Part shown: positions 1 to 10,276 of the stretch, one piece after another
Numbering within the stretch: the first letter of the stretch is position 1
Layout: each line of letters begins with the position of its first letter
The notes under the pieces: generated by a model
Told to the model about the DNA's origin: nothing
What the model saw: the letters and a program-made list of their open reading frames with translations, nothing else
The model's database searches: none
DNA from: Bacteroidota bacterium
GTDB lineage: Bacteria; Bacteroidota; Bacteroidia; 2-12-FULL-35-15
DNA: 64,000 nucleotides
Reading direction: 5' to 3'
Assembly: GCA_025963725.1 (NCBI GenBank)
Contig: JAOQAE010000006.1
Span: 620,001-684,000, forward strand
Translations under genes and position numbers: made by a program

Positions 1-3000
1 CAGTTGAATCGCAGGCGGTGCAGCTCAATGCTGTTCCCGGCGACCATACATAGGAAACACCTCCGCTTGCAACAAGCAGCGTGCTGTTACCCGCCCAGAG
101 CACCTGGTCCGAAGTGGTAGCTATAACCGGCAGCGGGTTGATCGTTACCGTTGTAGTACCTGTTCCTGAGCCGGTGCACAAGCTGTCGACACCCGCTACG
201 GAATACGTAATAGTATATGTTCCGGGGTCGCTGGCCATTACATCGATCACACCTGTGCTGCTGTTGATGCTCAATACAGGGCTGGAGCTGTAAACACCGC
301 CCGGCGTGAATCCGGCACCGCCTGCAGGCGAAGCAATGGAATCATTATCACAGATGTTGGAAGGATACGAGAAGTTCACCACCGGCGGAATAACCGGGTT
401 GATGGTCACCGATGCGGTTGATGTTCCCGCAGGGCCGCAGGCTGTTGCAGGCACAAAATACGTTACAGTATAGGTTCCCGGCGTACTTAATGCCGGATCA
501 ATAACGCCCGTGGAGCTGTTGATGCTCAGGCCGCCGGAGCTTCCGCTGTAGGTACCGCCGGTTGTAAATCCTGCCGCCGGTAAGGGGCTGGCTAAGGTAT
601 CGAGCGGACAAATAGGGCTTGCCGGGTACGACATTGTGGTGACCGGTGTGGTGACTGAATTCACGGTAACATTTACAGTATCCTGTGAAGGACATAATCC
701 GCCAATGCTATAGGTTACAAGGTAAACGCCGGCAACGGAAGGATTGAATGTACCGTTGATGGAATCTGTAATTCCCGTACCTGACCAAACTCCGCCGGAT
801 GAAGCCGCAGTAATGTTGAATGGGCTCGTGCCCGCGCACACGGGCGCCGGCTGGCTAATGGTTGCGCTGTTGCTGTTCACCACCGTTACAAGCGCCGTAT
901 CGGCGCCGTTGCAGGATCCCGGTGAAGTATAGGTAATGGTATAGGTACCTCCCGATACGCTGCCCGGATCAAATATTCCAAGGCTGTCGTCGGCAATTCC
1001 GGGGCCTGTCCATACGCCACCCGGTGTGTTCACCGAAAGTGTGAATGGTGCATCGGATGTGCAGTGGTTCGGAACATTGGCAATGATCGGATTTACGCCG
1101 GTGAAAGGGAACACAGTAACGCTTACGGTATCCACATCGGTACATCCACCCGAAATGTCGGTAACGGTTACATAGTAATCCATGGTTCCCGGAGGCTGTG
1201 CCGTTGTGCTTTGCGCTGTTGAATCGGCGATCACTCCTGAGGAAGGTGTCCACAGGTAAGTGTAGTTTGCAGGGTTCGGAATGATGGAGCAATAATGGAA
1301 TACAATATCCGGATGCGCCATGTAGCCCGAGATCCAGCTCGCCGGGAAGGAACACTGATCCTGCGAATCGCTTAGCGACACAATAGAGCTGGTATTGGTA
1401 GTGGTGGTACCCGCACAGATGCTGTTCTGGGTATAGTTCGATCCCGGGTTCAGATTATTAAAACAAACCTCCACAATCACATTCGAAAGTCCGTCCCACT
1501 GGTAAGCAGTTGAAAAAACATGAGAGTTCATTCCAGGAAGAACGTTATATACCGGGGTGGAATATACCAGAGTAAGGCCGCTTTCGAAGGAGACAGGACT
1601 CACAGCAAACGAAGTAAGGTTTGTACATCCCATACTTATGGTAAAGTTGGAATAGGTGGTTGTACCCATGATAGAGATCACGTTGAAATCCAGCTGATCG
1701 ATCTTACCGCCTGTAATGCCGGCAGCATTCAGCTCAGCGGCAGTATACAGGAATTGTTGTTTTACAGAAGTATACCAGTTGCCGTATGGTGCAGGATAGG
1801 ATGTAGATGTGTTTGGTGCATTGTTCACTCCTACAGTACCTGTAAATGCTGCTCCTCCGCAACCACCGGACGGACTCGGGCCGCAGGTTGGCGGAACAGA
1901 AGAGCCGCCGAAGCTTACATTCAGCGGAATGGTTCCCGAGCCGCACATGGTAGTATCGCCGAGCGCTGTGATGGTAGGCGCAAATGCCGGCGCTGCTACG
2001 ATGGAAAGCGTGCTGGTTTGCGCGCAGCCGAATGAATTGGTAATGGTTACCGTATAGGTGTATGTTCCCGGTGCGATGAAAGTGGCAGTAGGATTAGCTA
2101 TCGTAGGATCGCTCAGGTATGCTGCCGGCGACCATTGATACGTATATGTGCCTGCAGGGCTTAACGAATTAACGGACAGCTGCACAGGATCCATCAGGCA
2201 GGAGTTGGTGGAGCTTTGCGTGACGGAATAGGTGAATGTAGGCACCACCGATACGGTAACAGTATCCTGGATAGGGCATGAACCGCCGAAAGCATAGGTA
2301 ATTACAGAAGTTCCTCCTACCGAAGGGTTGAACAAACCGGTAGCAGAATTGGTGATTCCCGTACCTGACCAAACCCCGCCGGAATCAATGGCTACAAGAT
2401 TGAATGGAGCCGAGCCCACACATATAATAGGCGGCTGCGTGATGGTTGCACTGTTGGCGCCGATCACGGTGACAAGCGCAGTATCGGTGCTGTTACAGCC
2501 TCCGGGGGTAGTATAGGTGATGACGTAGGTTCCCGGGACGACTGAGCCGGGGTTGAATGTTCCGGCTGTAGGGTTCGTGATGCCGCTGCCGCTCCAGACC
2601 CCGCCGGTACTATCGACGGTTAAATTGAAAGGCGGATAGGATGAACACTGGTCGGGTATGTAGCTGATGAACGGGTTTGCTCCCGCAGCCGGCGTTACAA
2701 TGACCCACACCTGCATGCTGGTGGCGCTGAGGCATGGGGAAAGCGGCGCGCCGGTAACGGTGTACAGCGTGCTTGTTGCAGGATTGGCAATAACAGCCGG
2801 GCCGGTGGTGGATGATAAGCCTGTTGCAGGCGACCATGTCCAGCTGTAATCATTCACAATGCTTCCCGAAACCTGGATAGGCACAGGCCCTCCGCAGGTA
2901 CTGATGGAATCGACAGAGGCATCACATTCGGATGGCGGCGTGCCGGAAGCACCGATGTATGTGAAATATAATAAATTATCGATCGCGTTTGCTGCTGCGG

Positions 3001-3937
3001 CATCATCGAGGATCACCACGAACTTGAATGTTTCGGTAGCTCCCGGTGCGAGGTTCACGATCTTATAGCTCAGTGAGATGGCCTCATCCGCAAAGTTGGT
3101 GGCACCGATCGTTTGTGTGAAGGTTCCTCCGCCACCTGTCCACAGGTCGGATGCATCGCGGTTGGTAAAGCCGCCGTATGAAACGCGGAAATTGGCGCCA
3201 ACGGCAGCCAGTCCGAGGTACGACATGGGCTGGGTAGACGGGGCAGTGGAAGTGGCTTTTACGTGTGCGAGATTACATCCGCCCGGCGCTCCCGATGGCT
3301 CGCTGACAATAGTATTCTGCGTAGTAAAGTCGAAGCTGATGGGCTCGTTGTTATCCGGATCGAGGTTCCTATGGTAATAAAGCTCGGGAATGTTGGCCGA
3401 TGTGTTATTGGTGATGGATACGGTAGTGGTGTAATAAAGGTCGGTGGTCCCGAGGTGGTAATTGATGTGAACACCGATGTTGGTTCCGCCGGTGGTCATT
3501 GTTCCCTGGTAATCGGCCTCCACGCAGGTGCCTGTCTGGTGCCAGGTAGTGGCGCCCGGAATATCCTGCACACCAAAGCCTGCGTTGGCGCAGTTGTTAT
3601 TCCCAACAATGCCGGAAGTTCCGCCAACCTCAAGCCCCCAGCCATTTTCAGGGCTTCCCGGCGTAAAAAAATCGCCATCGTAGGTTGCCCATGCATTTAT
3701 CTGCGGATTGGCCACAAAGCCGAAATAGTTTGTTCCGCCCGAGCGAAAATGCATTCCCGGAAGGATAGGCGAAGTGGTAACATCAAGCCCTTCATAGCCG
3801 TATGTACCGTCGATCCCGATCTCAACGCTGGTACCAACCAGGTATGTATTGACTCCCACCATCTGTGCATGAATGAGAGATGAACCGGAAAGGAACAGCC
3901 CTAAAAAAAGTAAAAATTTCTTCATCTTATTTTTCAT
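1..3937 (-). CDS. Giant secreted Ig/PKD-like repeat protein, N-terminal part
   Basis: Open frame entering from the left edge and starting near 3937, so the C-terminus is outside the window; about 1310 residues are visible. The start MKNKMKKFLLFL is followed by a hydrophobic stretch and a signal-peptidase-like site (SLIHAQ); an in-frame ATG at 3925 is an equally good start. Roughly residues 25-330 form a unique domain. Then come Ig/PKD-like modules with the recurring signature SGGVWSGTGI...GTFNPS...CPSQDTVTV, at least six copies. A different module with a YTAAELNAAGI motif lies between them. The last visible part, YVWSPGTALSCTACDST, is the repeat style seen just before gliding-motility/T9SS C-terminal domains. 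It is very rich in T, S, G and P, as expected of a surface adhesin. A -7-like box lies upstream at 4051-4058. The function (adhesion or gliding) is inference. Confidence 0.85.
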   Translation of the reverse strand, partial: MKNKMKKFLLFLGLFLSGSSLIHAQMVGVNTYLVGTSVEIGIDGTYGYEGLDVTTSPILPGMHFRSGGTNYFGFVANPQINAWATYDGDFFTPGSPENGWGLEVGGTSGIVGNNNCANAGFGVQDIPGATTWHQTGTCVEADYQGTMTTGGTNIGVHINYHLGTTDLYYTTTVSITNNTSANIPELYYHRNLDPDNNEPISFDFTTQNTIVSEPSGAPGGCNLAHVKATSTAPSTQPMSYLGLAAVGANFRVSYGGFTNRDASDLWTGGGGTFTQTIGATNFADEAISLSYKIVNLAPGATETFKFVVILDDAAAANAIDNLLYFTYIGASGTPPSECDASVDSISTCGGPVPIQVSGSIVNDYSWTWSPATGLSSTTGPAVIANPATSTLYTVTGAPLSPCLSATSMQVWVIVTPAAGANPFISYIPDQCSSYPPFNLTVDSTGGVWSGSGITNPTAGTFNPGSVVPGTYVITYTTPGGCNSTDTALVTVIGANSATITQPPIICVGSAPFNLVAIDSGGVWSGTGITNSATGLFNPSVGGTSVITYAFGGSCPIQDTVTVSVVPTFTYSVTQSSTNSCLMDPVQLSVNSLSPAGTYTYQWSPAAYLSDPTIANPTATFIAPGTYTYTVTITNSFGCAQTSTLSIVAAPAFAPTITALGDTTMCGSGTIPLNVSFGGSSVPPTCGPSPSGGCGGAAFTGTVGVNNAPNTSTSYPAPYGNWYTSVKQQFLYTAAELNAAGITGGKIDQLDFNVISIMGTTTYSNFTISMGCTNLTSFAVSPVSFESGLTLVYSTPVYNVLPGMNSHVFSTAYQWDGLSNVIVEVCFNNLNPGSNYTQNSICAGTTTTNTSSIVSLSDSQDQCSFPASWISGYMAHPDIVFHYCSIIPNPANYTYLWTPSSGVIADSTAQSTTAQPPGTMDYYVTVTDISGGCTDVDTVSVTVFPFTGVNPIIANVPNHCTSDAPFTLSVNTPGGVWTGPGIADDSLGIFDPGSVSGGTYTITYTSPGSCNGADTALVTVVNSNSATISQPAPVCAGTSPFNITAASSGGVWSGTGITDSINGTFNPSVAGVYLVTYSIGGLCPSQDTVNVTVNSVTTPVTTMSYPASPICPLDTLASPLPAAGFTTGGTYSGSSGGLSINSSTGVIDPALSTPGTYTVTYFVPATACGPAGTSTASVTINPVIPPVVNFSYPSNICDNDSIASPAGGAGFTPGGVYSSSPVLSINSSTGVIDVMASDPGTYTITYSVAGVDSLCTGSGTGTTTVTINPLPVIATTSDQVLWAGNSTLLVASGGVSYVWSPGTALSCTACDST

Positions 3938-4358
3938 TTAAAGCGGGCAACTATGGTTGCCGAGTACATGATGCAAAAAACCCATCGTTGGTTGCAGGGT
4001 AAACGCGGGGTATAAAAAATTTCACTGCCCCGTGTTTCACGTTTAGCTTTCAAAATTAGGACAAAATAGAATACCCTGCTCTATTTTTCTTCAATTTTAT
4101 TCCTCCCTGTTCCGGGGCCAACCCGCACCTATTGTCACTGAATACCAATCTTTTACGCTGCAAACCTGTTCCCTTCTGCCGCTGCAGCCTTCTTTAATTT
4201 AAAACCTATCTAAATTAGCCGCAAACGCCAATGCAGCAGGCAGATGCGGGGCGCCGCCATTTTTATTTGACAAATGGGCTTTTATTTACTTGATAGAAAG
4301 CGTTTTGAGTTTTACATTTGCCATCGCAAACAGAAATCGATCAAACAATCATATCATT
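3938..4358. other. Divergent intergenic region before the sdh operon
   Basis: About 420 bp without a credible gene, between the surface-protein gene (leftward) and sdhC (rightward). It holds a TAATTTTG box on the minus strand at 4051-4058 for the leftward gene and the sdhC promoter at 4289-4320. An imperfect inverted repeat (ACGCGGGG near 4010 and CCCCGTGT near 4028) has no clear role. Confidence 0.5.
4289..4320 (+). promoter_or_regulatory. Promoter of sdhCAB
   Basis: TACATTTG at 4313-4320 fits the Bacteroidota -7 consensus TAnnTTTG exactly, with CTTG at 4289-4292 as the -33 element and a 20-bp spacer. It lies 38 bp before the sdhC ATG. Confidence 0.6.
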
Positions 4359-5042
4359 ATGAGTAACACTTCAAAAAACTTCTTACTATCCTCCATCGGG
4401 AAAAAGCTGGTGATGGGCCTCACAGGCCTGTTCTTAATTTCATTCCTGCTGGTGCACTGCTTTCTCAACTCTTTTATCTTCTTTAATGACGGCGGGCTGA
4501 TGTTCAATATCGGCGCGGCGTTCATGGCAAAGAACTGGCTCATCCGGGCAATGGAGGTCGTTTTGTTCGTAGGCCTGGTATGGCACATGGTGCAGGCGCT
4601 GATCCTTACGATGGACAACAGCAAGGCAAGGCCGGTGAAATATGCGGTGAACAATGCCACTTCCAACACTAAATGGTATTCGCGTTCCATGGGCGTATTA
4701 GGCTCGCTGCTGCTGCTCTTCCTGGTGGTGCACCTGGCTAATTTCTGGGTTAAATCGAGGTTCACGGGCCTTCCGGGCGAGGATGCAAACGGCAACGAGA
4801 ACCTGTATGCCGTTATGCAGGAGACCTTCCGCATCGGCTGGATCATCGCGGTATACGTTGGCGGCTGCATCGCCCTTGCCTATCACCTGCTGCACGGCTT
4901 TCCGTCGGCATTCCAGACCATGGGATGGAACCACCCGAAATACAACCGCCTGATCCTGATCACAGGAACCCTTTTCTCGATCATCATTCCCCTGATCTTT
5001 GCCGCAATGCCGGTTTCCATGTATTTCGGATGGGTGAATTAA
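4359..5042 (+). CDS. sdhC: Succinate dehydrogenase cytochrome b subunit
   Basis: 227-residue membrane anchor of succinate:quinone oxidoreductase (complex II), passing electrons from the iron-sulfur subunit to menaquinone through haem b. It has five hydrophobic segments, as in B-type single-anchor enzymes. Histidines that could ligate two haems lie in LLVHCFLNS, LVWHMVQA, LVVHLANFW and AYHLLHG. The frame continues upstream to a TTG at 4290, but the ATG at 4359 (MSNTSKNFLL) is chosen because the upstream part overlaps the promoter. First gene of the operon; sdhA follows after 34 bp. Confidence 0.93.
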   Translation: MSNTSKNFLLSSIGKKLVMGLTGLFLISFLLVHCFLNSFIFFNDGGLMFNIGAAFMAKNWLIRAMEVVLFVGLVWHMVQALILTMDNSKARPVKYAVNNATSNTKWYSRSMGVLGSLLLLFLVVHLANFWVKSRFTGLPGEDANGNENLYAVMQETFRIGWIIAVYVGGCIALAYHLLHGFPSAFQTMGWNHPKYNRLILITGTLFSIIIPLIFAAMPVSMYFGWVN

Positions 5043-5076
5043 TTAATCATAAGCTGAACTTTAGAATTATCAAGAT

Positions 5077-7056
5077 ATGTCAAAATTAGATAGTAAAATA
5101 CCGGAAGGAAGCATCGAACAGAAATGGAGCAAATACAAATCCTCCGTGGCCCTGGTTAATCCGGCCAACAAGCGCAGCCTCGAGATCATTGTTGTAGGCT
5201 CCGGGCTTGCAGGCTCTTCTGCGGCTGCTTCCCTTGCGGAAATGGGTTACAAGGTAAAAGTGTTCTGCTTCCAGGATTCACCGCGCAGGGCGCATTCCAT
5301 TGCAGCGCAGGGCGGGATCAATGCAGCAAAGAACTACCAGAACGACGGCGACAGCACCTACCGCTTATTTTACGATACGATCAAAGGCGGCGATTACCGC
5401 GCACGCGAAGGAAATGTTCACCGCCTTGCAGAGGTGAGTGCAAGCATCATCGACCAGTGCGTGGCGCAGGGTGTGCCCCTGGCGCGCGAGTACGGCGGAA
5501 TGCTGAGCAACCGCTCATTCGGCGGAACACAGGTGCAGCGTACGTTTTATGCGGCCGGACAAACAGGACAACAATTATTACTTGGCGCATACAGCGCATT
5601 GGAACGCCAGATCGGCCTCGGCGCAGTTGAAATGTACTCCCGCCACGAAATGCTGGAAGTGGTGACCATTGAAGGAAAAGCGCGCGGGATCATTGCACGC
5701 GACCTGATCACGGGCAAGCTGGAGCGCCATTTCGGCCATGCGGTGCTGTTATGCACAGGCGGCTACGGAAACGTATTCTATCTTTCCACAAATGCCATGG
5801 GCAGCAACGTTACCGCTGCATGGAAAGCGCATAAAAAAGGAGCTTTCTTCGGAAACCCCTGCTACACACAAATTCACCCTACCTGTATTCCCGTATCGGG
5901 CGATCACCAGTCGAAGCTTACGCTGATGAGCGAATCGCTGCGTAACGACGGCCGCATCTGGGTGCCTAAAAAAGCGGGCGACACACGCAAGCCGAACGAG
6001 ATCCCGGAAGAAGAAAGAGATTATTACTTAGAGCGCAGGTACCCGGCATTTGGAAACCTTGTGCCACGCGATGTGGCTTCACGCGCCGCTAAAGAGCGCT
6101 GTGACGCAGGTTTCGGAGTAGGCGCTTCAAAAATGGCGGTGTACCTCGATTACAAAGCGGCGATCGACCGTTACGGAAAAACAAAAGCAAAAACGCTTGG
6201 CGTTGATAATCCAACTCCTGCACAGCTCCGTGATTTCGGAAAGCAGGTAGTGGAGGAAAAATACGGGAACTTATTCGAAATGTACGAGCAGATCACGGGT
6301 GAGAATCCGTATGAAGTGCCAATGCGCATTTACCCTGCGGTTCACTATACTATGGGCGGACTTTGGGTGGATTACAACCTGATGACAACCGTACCGGGAA
6401 TGTATGCGCTCGGAGAGGCGAACTTCTCCGACCACGGCGCGAACCGCCTCGGGGCATCCGCGCTGATGCAGGGGCTTGCCGACGGATATTTCGTGATCCC
6501 TTATACGATCGGCGCATACCTTGCCAACGAGATCAGGACAAAAGCGATCCCGACAGACCATGAAGCATTTGTAAATGCGGAGAAGGAAGTGCAGTCGCAG
6601 ATCGATAAGTTCTTCGCGATCAAAGGAACCAAATCGGTTGACCATTTTCACAAGCGCTTAGGAAAGATCATGTGGGACAAATGCGGAATGGCGCGTAATG
6701 AAAAAGGACTAAAAGAAGCGATCCAGGAGATCAGGGCGCTGCGCGAAGAGTTCTGGAAAGATCTGCGTGTAACAGGTGAACCGAATGAGCTGAACCCCGA
6801 ACTGGAGAAAGCCGGGCGTGTTGCCGATTTCCTCGAGCTGGGCGAGCTGATGTGCATCGATGCGCTGAACAGGAATGAATCATGCGGAGGGCACTTCCGT
6901 GAAGAGTTCCAGACGGAAGAAGGCGAAGCGAACCGCGATGATGTAAACTATTCATACGTTGCTGCATGGGAGAACAAAGGCAACAACGGCTGGGAGCTGC
7001 ACAAGGAAGAATTGAAATTTGAAGCGATCAAAATTGCTGCAAGAAGCTATAAATAA
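5077..7056 (+). CDS. sdhA: Succinate dehydrogenase/fumarate reductase flavoprotein subunit
   Basis: 659-residue catalytic subunit oxidising succinate to fumarate with covalently bound FAD, on the cytoplasmic face. The Rossmann GSGLAG is at residues 41-46 and [13 protein letters not shown] contains the flavin-linking histidine (about H73). The active-site region [12 protein letters not shown] is present. The length is normal for B-type enzymes of Bacteroidota, which often lack a separate SdhD. It is the middle gene of sdhCAB. A short GC-rich palindromic repeat (7056-7091) sits in the gap before sdhB. Confidence 0.97.
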   Translation: MSKLDSKIPEGSIEQKWSKYKSSVALVNPANKRSLEIIVVGSGLAGSSAAASLAEMGYKVKVFCFQDSPRRAHSIAAQGGINAAKNYQNDGDSTYRLFYDTIKGGDYRAREGNVHRLAEVSASIIDQCVAQGVPLAREYGGMLSNRSFGGTQVQRTFYAAGQTGQQLLLGAYSALERQIGLGAVEMYSRHEMLEVVTIEGKARGIIARDLITGKLERHFGHAVLLCTGGYGNVFYLSTNAMGSNVTAAWKAHKKGAFFGNPCYTQIHPTCIPVSGDHQSKLTLMSESLRNDGRIWVPKKAGDTRKPNEIPEEERDYYLERRYPAFGNLVPRDVASRAAKERCDAGFGVGASKMAVYLDYKAAIDRYGKTKAKTLGVDNPTPAQLRDFGKQVVEEKYGNLFEMYEQITGENPYEVPMRIYPAVHYTMGGLWVDYNLMTTVPGMYALGEANFSDHGANRLGASALMQGLADGYFVIPYTIGAYLANEIRTKAIPTDHEAFVNAEKEVQSQIDKFFAIKGTKSVDHFHKRLGKIMWDKCGMARNEKGLKEAIQEIRALREEFWKDLRVTGEPNELNPELEKAGRVADFLELGELMCIDALNRNESCGGHFREEFQTEEGEANRDDVNYSYVAAWENKGNNGWELHKEELKFEAIKIAARSYK

Positions 7057-7091
7057 TACCTCACCCCAGCCCTCTCCAAAGGAGAGGGAGC
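7056..7091. repeat. Palindromic repeat copy inside the sdh operon
   Basis: About 36 bp containing CCCTCTCC-AAA-GGAGAGGG, able to form a tight hairpin, within the sdhA-sdhB gap. A near-identical copy lies at 60265-60303, so this is a dispersed element rather than an sdh-specific signal. It could affect downstream expression of sdhB, but that is inference. Confidence 0.75.
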
Positions 7092-7127
7092 TATGGAGCG
7101 AATATTACAATTTTAAAATTAAACAGT

Positions 7128-7886
7128 ATGAGTCACGGAAACATGAAAATAACGCTGAAAGTATGGCGTCAGAAAAATGCAAAAATAAACGGGCAGCTGG
7201 TTACTTACCAGCTGAATGACATTTCTCCCGATATGTCGTTCCTCGAGATGTTCGATGTGCTGAACGAGCAGCTGATCACCAAAGGTGAGGACCCTGTTGC
7301 ATTTGACCACGACTGCCGCGAAGGCATCTGCGGGATGTGCAGCATGTTCATCAACGGACGTCCGCACGGGCCGAAAAATAAAGTAACTACCTGCCAGCTG
7401 CACATGCGCTCGTTCAAGGATGGTGATACCATTGTGGTGGAGCCATGGAGGGCAGCGGCGTTCCCGGTGATCAAGGATTTAACGGTTGACCGCACGGCAT
7501 TCGACCGCATCATTGCAAAAGGAGGATTTATCTCCGTGAATACCGGAAATGCACAGGATGCAAACAGCCTCCCGATCCCGAAACATGATGCCGACAAGTC
7601 ATTTGAAGCTGCAGCATGTATCGGCTGCGGAGCATGTGTGGCCACCTGCAAAAACTCATCGGCAATGCTCTTTGTTTCCGCGAAGATCTCCCAGCTGGCC
7701 TTATTGCCGCAGGGACAAGTGGAACGTGTTGCACGCGCGAAAAACATGGTGGCGCAGATGGATGCCGAAGGATTCGGAAACTGCAGCAACACCGGCGCCT
7801 GCGAGATCGAATGCCCGAAAGGAATTTCCCTCGAGAACATTGCACGCATGAACCGCGAGTTCTATGTAGCGAACCTTAAAGACTAA
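7128..7886 (+). CDS. sdhB: Succinate dehydrogenase iron-sulfur subunit
   Basis: 252-residue electron-transfer subunit of complex II. N-terminal plant-type ferredoxin domain with C63, C68, C71 ([10 protein letters not shown]) and C89 for the 2Fe-2S cluster. The C-terminal domain has [11 protein letters not shown] (C164, C167, C170, C174) and [12 protein letters not shown] (C219, C225, C229) for the 4Fe-4S and 3Fe-4S clusters. Last gene of the operon, followed by a clear intrinsic terminator at 7905-7946. The ATG at 7128 is used; an in-frame ATG five codons later would also work. Confidence 0.97.
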   Translation: MSHGNMKITLKVWRQKNAKINGQLVTYQLNDISPDMSFLEMFDVLNEQLITKGEDPVAFDHDCREGICGMCSMFINGRPHGPKNKVTTCQLHMRSFKDGDTIVVEPWRAAAFPVIKDLTVDRTAFDRIIAKGGFISVNTGNAQDANSLPIPKHDADKSFEAAACIGCGACVATCKNSSAMLFVSAKISQLALLPQGQVERVARAKNMVAQMDAEGFGNCSNTGACEIECPKGISLENIARMNREFYVANLKD

Positions 7887-7904
7887 TTTAAAATTCATTT
7901 GATA

Positions 7905-7946
7905 AGAAGCCTTTCCGAAAAACCGGGAAGGCTTCTTTTTTTATTT
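7905..7946 (+). terminator. Intrinsic terminator of sdhCAB
   Basis: AGAAGCCTTTCC and GGGAAGGCTTCT form a 12-bp stem with one G-U pair and an 8-nt loop, followed by a T-rich tail, 18 bp after the sdhB stop. Confidence 0.85.
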
Positions 7947-7954
7947 TATCTTTG
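7947..7954 (+). promoter_or_regulatory. -7 promoter box of the 7964 lipoprotein gene
   Basis: TATCTTTG, a perfect TAnnTTTG match, directly after the sdh terminator and 9 bp before the ATG at 7964. No clear -33 element. The transcript would have almost no leader. Confidence 0.5.
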
Positions 7955-7963
7955 GTTTTGAAC

Positions 7964-8965
7964 ATGAACAAACAGCACTTTCTTTTTATCGGCATTGCCC
8001 TCCTGCTCTGCTCCTGTTTCCGGAGCCAACCCGCAGCGGAGAGCCCGCAGGCCCTGTCCTTCAAAACAGAAAGCAAATCGCCGCTGACCGATGAACGCTG
8101 CTTTACGCTGACGCTCGATTCTGCAGACCATACCTTATTCCTCAAATTGAATATCAATCTGCCGAAAGATTTTGCATTCCCTGTCAATAAGAAATACGGC
8201 GACAAGCTTACAAAAACAGCATTCGATTTTAGCTTTTATTTTAACGGTAAAATGATCGCATCCGATTATGCAGGAGCCGATTCGCCCGACCGGAATACAG
8301 AGTCCCCCGCCACGGGAACATTAAGCTTTTCCAGCGATACTGTTGACCTTCGCACAATGCAGAGCCTGCAGTTCCGGATCCCTTTTTATGCATTCCATGA
8401 ATTAAAAAAAGGAAAGAGAAGCATCGTGCTTAAAATTTCGGAGCGCCTGTTCACCGCCACGCATACCAAGGAAAAAAAGGGGAATGCAGGAACATACGAC
8501 TCCACCGTTTATTTAACAGACAGCAAGCCCCTGCTGAACATGAGCGTTCGCTTCGACCTCAATGTCCCACCTGTTTACAAAAGCATGATCTATGGCTACG
8601 GGCTTGTGCTGCGGAACGATTCCACCTTCTCTCCTTCCGGAATGGACAATACGGTACTGAAAAGCAGCCTGCCGGATATTTACTGGATGCTGTATTATCC
8701 CGTTGGCGAATTTTATGCAAAAACGAATTATGAAACGTCTACCGATGCATACCATGGAAGGGACACCTTCCGGCTGTATCATTATTATGCAAAGGACAGC
8801 CTCGGCATCGGGGTGTTTGATCACGACAACCTTTCGCGGGATGATGGATTAGGATTCTGGGCCGGCCCGATTGAAAAGATAAACGTTCCAAAGATCAGGA
8901 GGATCAGCTTCGGCTATGTGAAATCCTTCGATGTGAAAGCGGAAAATAAAGGAATAGTGAATTGA
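7964..8965 (+). CDS. Lipoprotein of unknown function
   Basis: 333 residues. MNKQHFLFIGIALLLCSCF gives a lipoprotein signal with lipobox LLCSC, so it is probably anchored to a membrane facing the periplasm or the outside. The rest is soluble and rich in beta-prone segments, with a repeated style of polar strands (LTLDSADHTLFLKLN, SVRFDLNVPPVYKS). The frame also opens at a TTG at 7952, but that lies inside the promoter box, so the ATG at 7964 is taken. The TPR gene follows 41 bp downstream on the same strand and may be co-transcribed. I recognise no family. Confidence 0.75.
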   Translation: MNKQHFLFIGIALLLCSCFRSQPAAESPQALSFKTESKSPLTDERCFTLTLDSADHTLFLKLNINLPKDFAFPVNKKYGDKLTKTAFDFSFYFNGKMIASDYAGADSPDRNTESPATGTLSFSSDTVDLRTMQSLQFRIPFYAFHELKKGKRSIVLKISERLFTATHTKEKKGNAGTYDSTVYLTDSKPLLNMSVRFDLNVPPVYKSMIYGYGLVLRNDSTFSPSGMDNTVLKSSLPDIYWMLYYPVGEFYAKTNYETSTDAYHGRDTFRLYHYYAKDSLGIGVFDHDNLSRDDGLGFWAGPIEKINVPKIRRISFGYVKSFDVKAENKGIVN

Positions 8966-9006
8966 ACCGGAGAATACTATAAAATTGATAACTCAAAAAT
9001 TGCCTT

Positions 9007-10269
9007 ATGAAAAAGATCATCCTTAGTTGTTTATTCGCACTGATTATTTGCGGGCCCGCTTTCTCACAGTCGAACAAGCTGGATAAAAAACTCGACAAAG
9101 CAGTTGAGCTTGCCAATAGCGGGAAACTTTCGGATGCAGACGACTACATGGTGAAGCTGCTGAAGGAAAACCCCGGATACGGCAATGGCTGGGACCTGCT
9201 TATAAAGATCCGCTACAAGGCATACAGGGACGCCAAAGCAATGGACGATATGCTGTTTAACGGGAACATTTCCGTTACTACGAAAGACAAGGACGGCAAC
9301 GAGGTAAAATCCGATAACGACAGCCTTTCATCTGCCGTGATGGCTATGCTTAACAGCGTGAAGCCTTCAAAAAAAGCATACGACAAATACATTTACACGC
9401 TTCGCAAAGCGCTCCTGTTCTCCAATGACGCTGAGAATTCTTCTTTCATTTTAAGAAGCACTCTTATCGACACTGAAGTGGACACAGCCGTTTCCAAAAA
9501 AGCGTTGAAATATTTCAACAGCGCAGAAGAAGAATTCGCTAAAAAAAATTATGACAAGGCTGCAGGCTATTATAAGCGTGCGATCTCAGAACAGCCCGAC
9601 TTTTACAAGGCAAGCCTGTATTTAGGCGACTGCTACTATTTTACCGGCAACTATGTGGAAGCGATCAATTCGTTCAAGGATGCGGTTAAAAAGTTTCCGA
9701 ACCTTCTCGAGCCCCGCAAATACCTGGTGGACGCCTATGCCAAGGAAAAGCTGTATAAGAATGCGCTTGACGAAGCGATCAATACCATGCTGATCTATCC
9801 CGATCTTTCTATGAATATCAAGCTGGAGGATGCCGCTTTCTTTAACGGTAAAAAAACAGATATGAAGTGGATGCCGCGCGGCGTTTTTCCGAACCAGGCA
9901 GGAGACCCGGCCAAAGACATGAATAAATATGAGGATCCGGATATGCCGCAGGCCAAAGGATGCTGGGTGTTCTACCAGGATGCGGCAGGCAAAATAAAAG
10001 AGTTCTGCAACGAAAAAGGGGTGATCACGAAAACAAACACGCTTACAAAATCAGGGTATATGGAAGTGTTCAGCTGGGAAGAGATGCTGAAGAACAGCAA
10101 TGACGCTTCACTTGATCAAGCCCGTAAAATGGAAAAGGATGGGTATCTGGATTGTTATGTGCTGATCACCTGCTTTCATTACGACCTGTATCCGCAATAT
10201 GCAGACTTCGTTTCAAAAAACAGGGAAAAGGTGATCGCTTATTATAACAAGTATATCATACCGCAGTAA
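9007..10269 (+). CDS. Secreted TPR-repeat protein
   Basis: 420 residues with a Sec signal peptide (MKKIILSCLFALIICG, cleavage near AFSQ). Two helical-repeat patches are visible: residues about 25-75 (VELANSGKLSDADDYMVKLL) and about 165-270, with canonical TPR spacing in YDKAAGYYKRAISEQPDFYKA and YVEAINSFKDAVKKFPN. The C-terminal 130 residues have no repeat pattern. It ends head-to-head with the sulfur operon, only 7 bp from the stop of the secreted rhodanese. Probably a periplasmic scaffold; no specific function can be assigned. Confidence 0.75.
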   Translation: MKKIILSCLFALIICGPAFSQSNKLDKKLDKAVELANSGKLSDADDYMVKLLKENPGYGNGWDLLIKIRYKAYRDAKAMDDMLFNGNISVTTKDKDGNEVKSDNDSLSSAVMAMLNSVKPSKKAYDKYIYTLRKALLFSNDAENSSFILRSTLIDTEVDTAVSKKALKYFNSAEEEFAKKNYDKAAGYYKRAISEQPDFYKASLYLGDCYYFTGNYVEAINSFKDAVKKFPNLLEPRKYLVDAYAKEKLYKNALDEAINTMLIYPDLSMNIKLEDAAFFNGKKTDMKWMPRGVFPNQAGDPAKDMNKYEDPDMPQAKGCWVFYQDAAGKIKEFCNEKGVITKTNTLTKSGYMEVFSWEEMLKNSNDASLDQARKMEKDGYLDCYVLITCFHYDLYPQYADFVSKNREKVIAYYNKYIIPQ

Positions 10270-10276
10270 GCGAAAA

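Noticed and set aside
1520-2057. Plus-strand open frames inside the first 3.9 kb
   Set aside because: They are shadows of the minus-strand surface-protein gene, whose frame is continuous and has clear Ig-like repeats.
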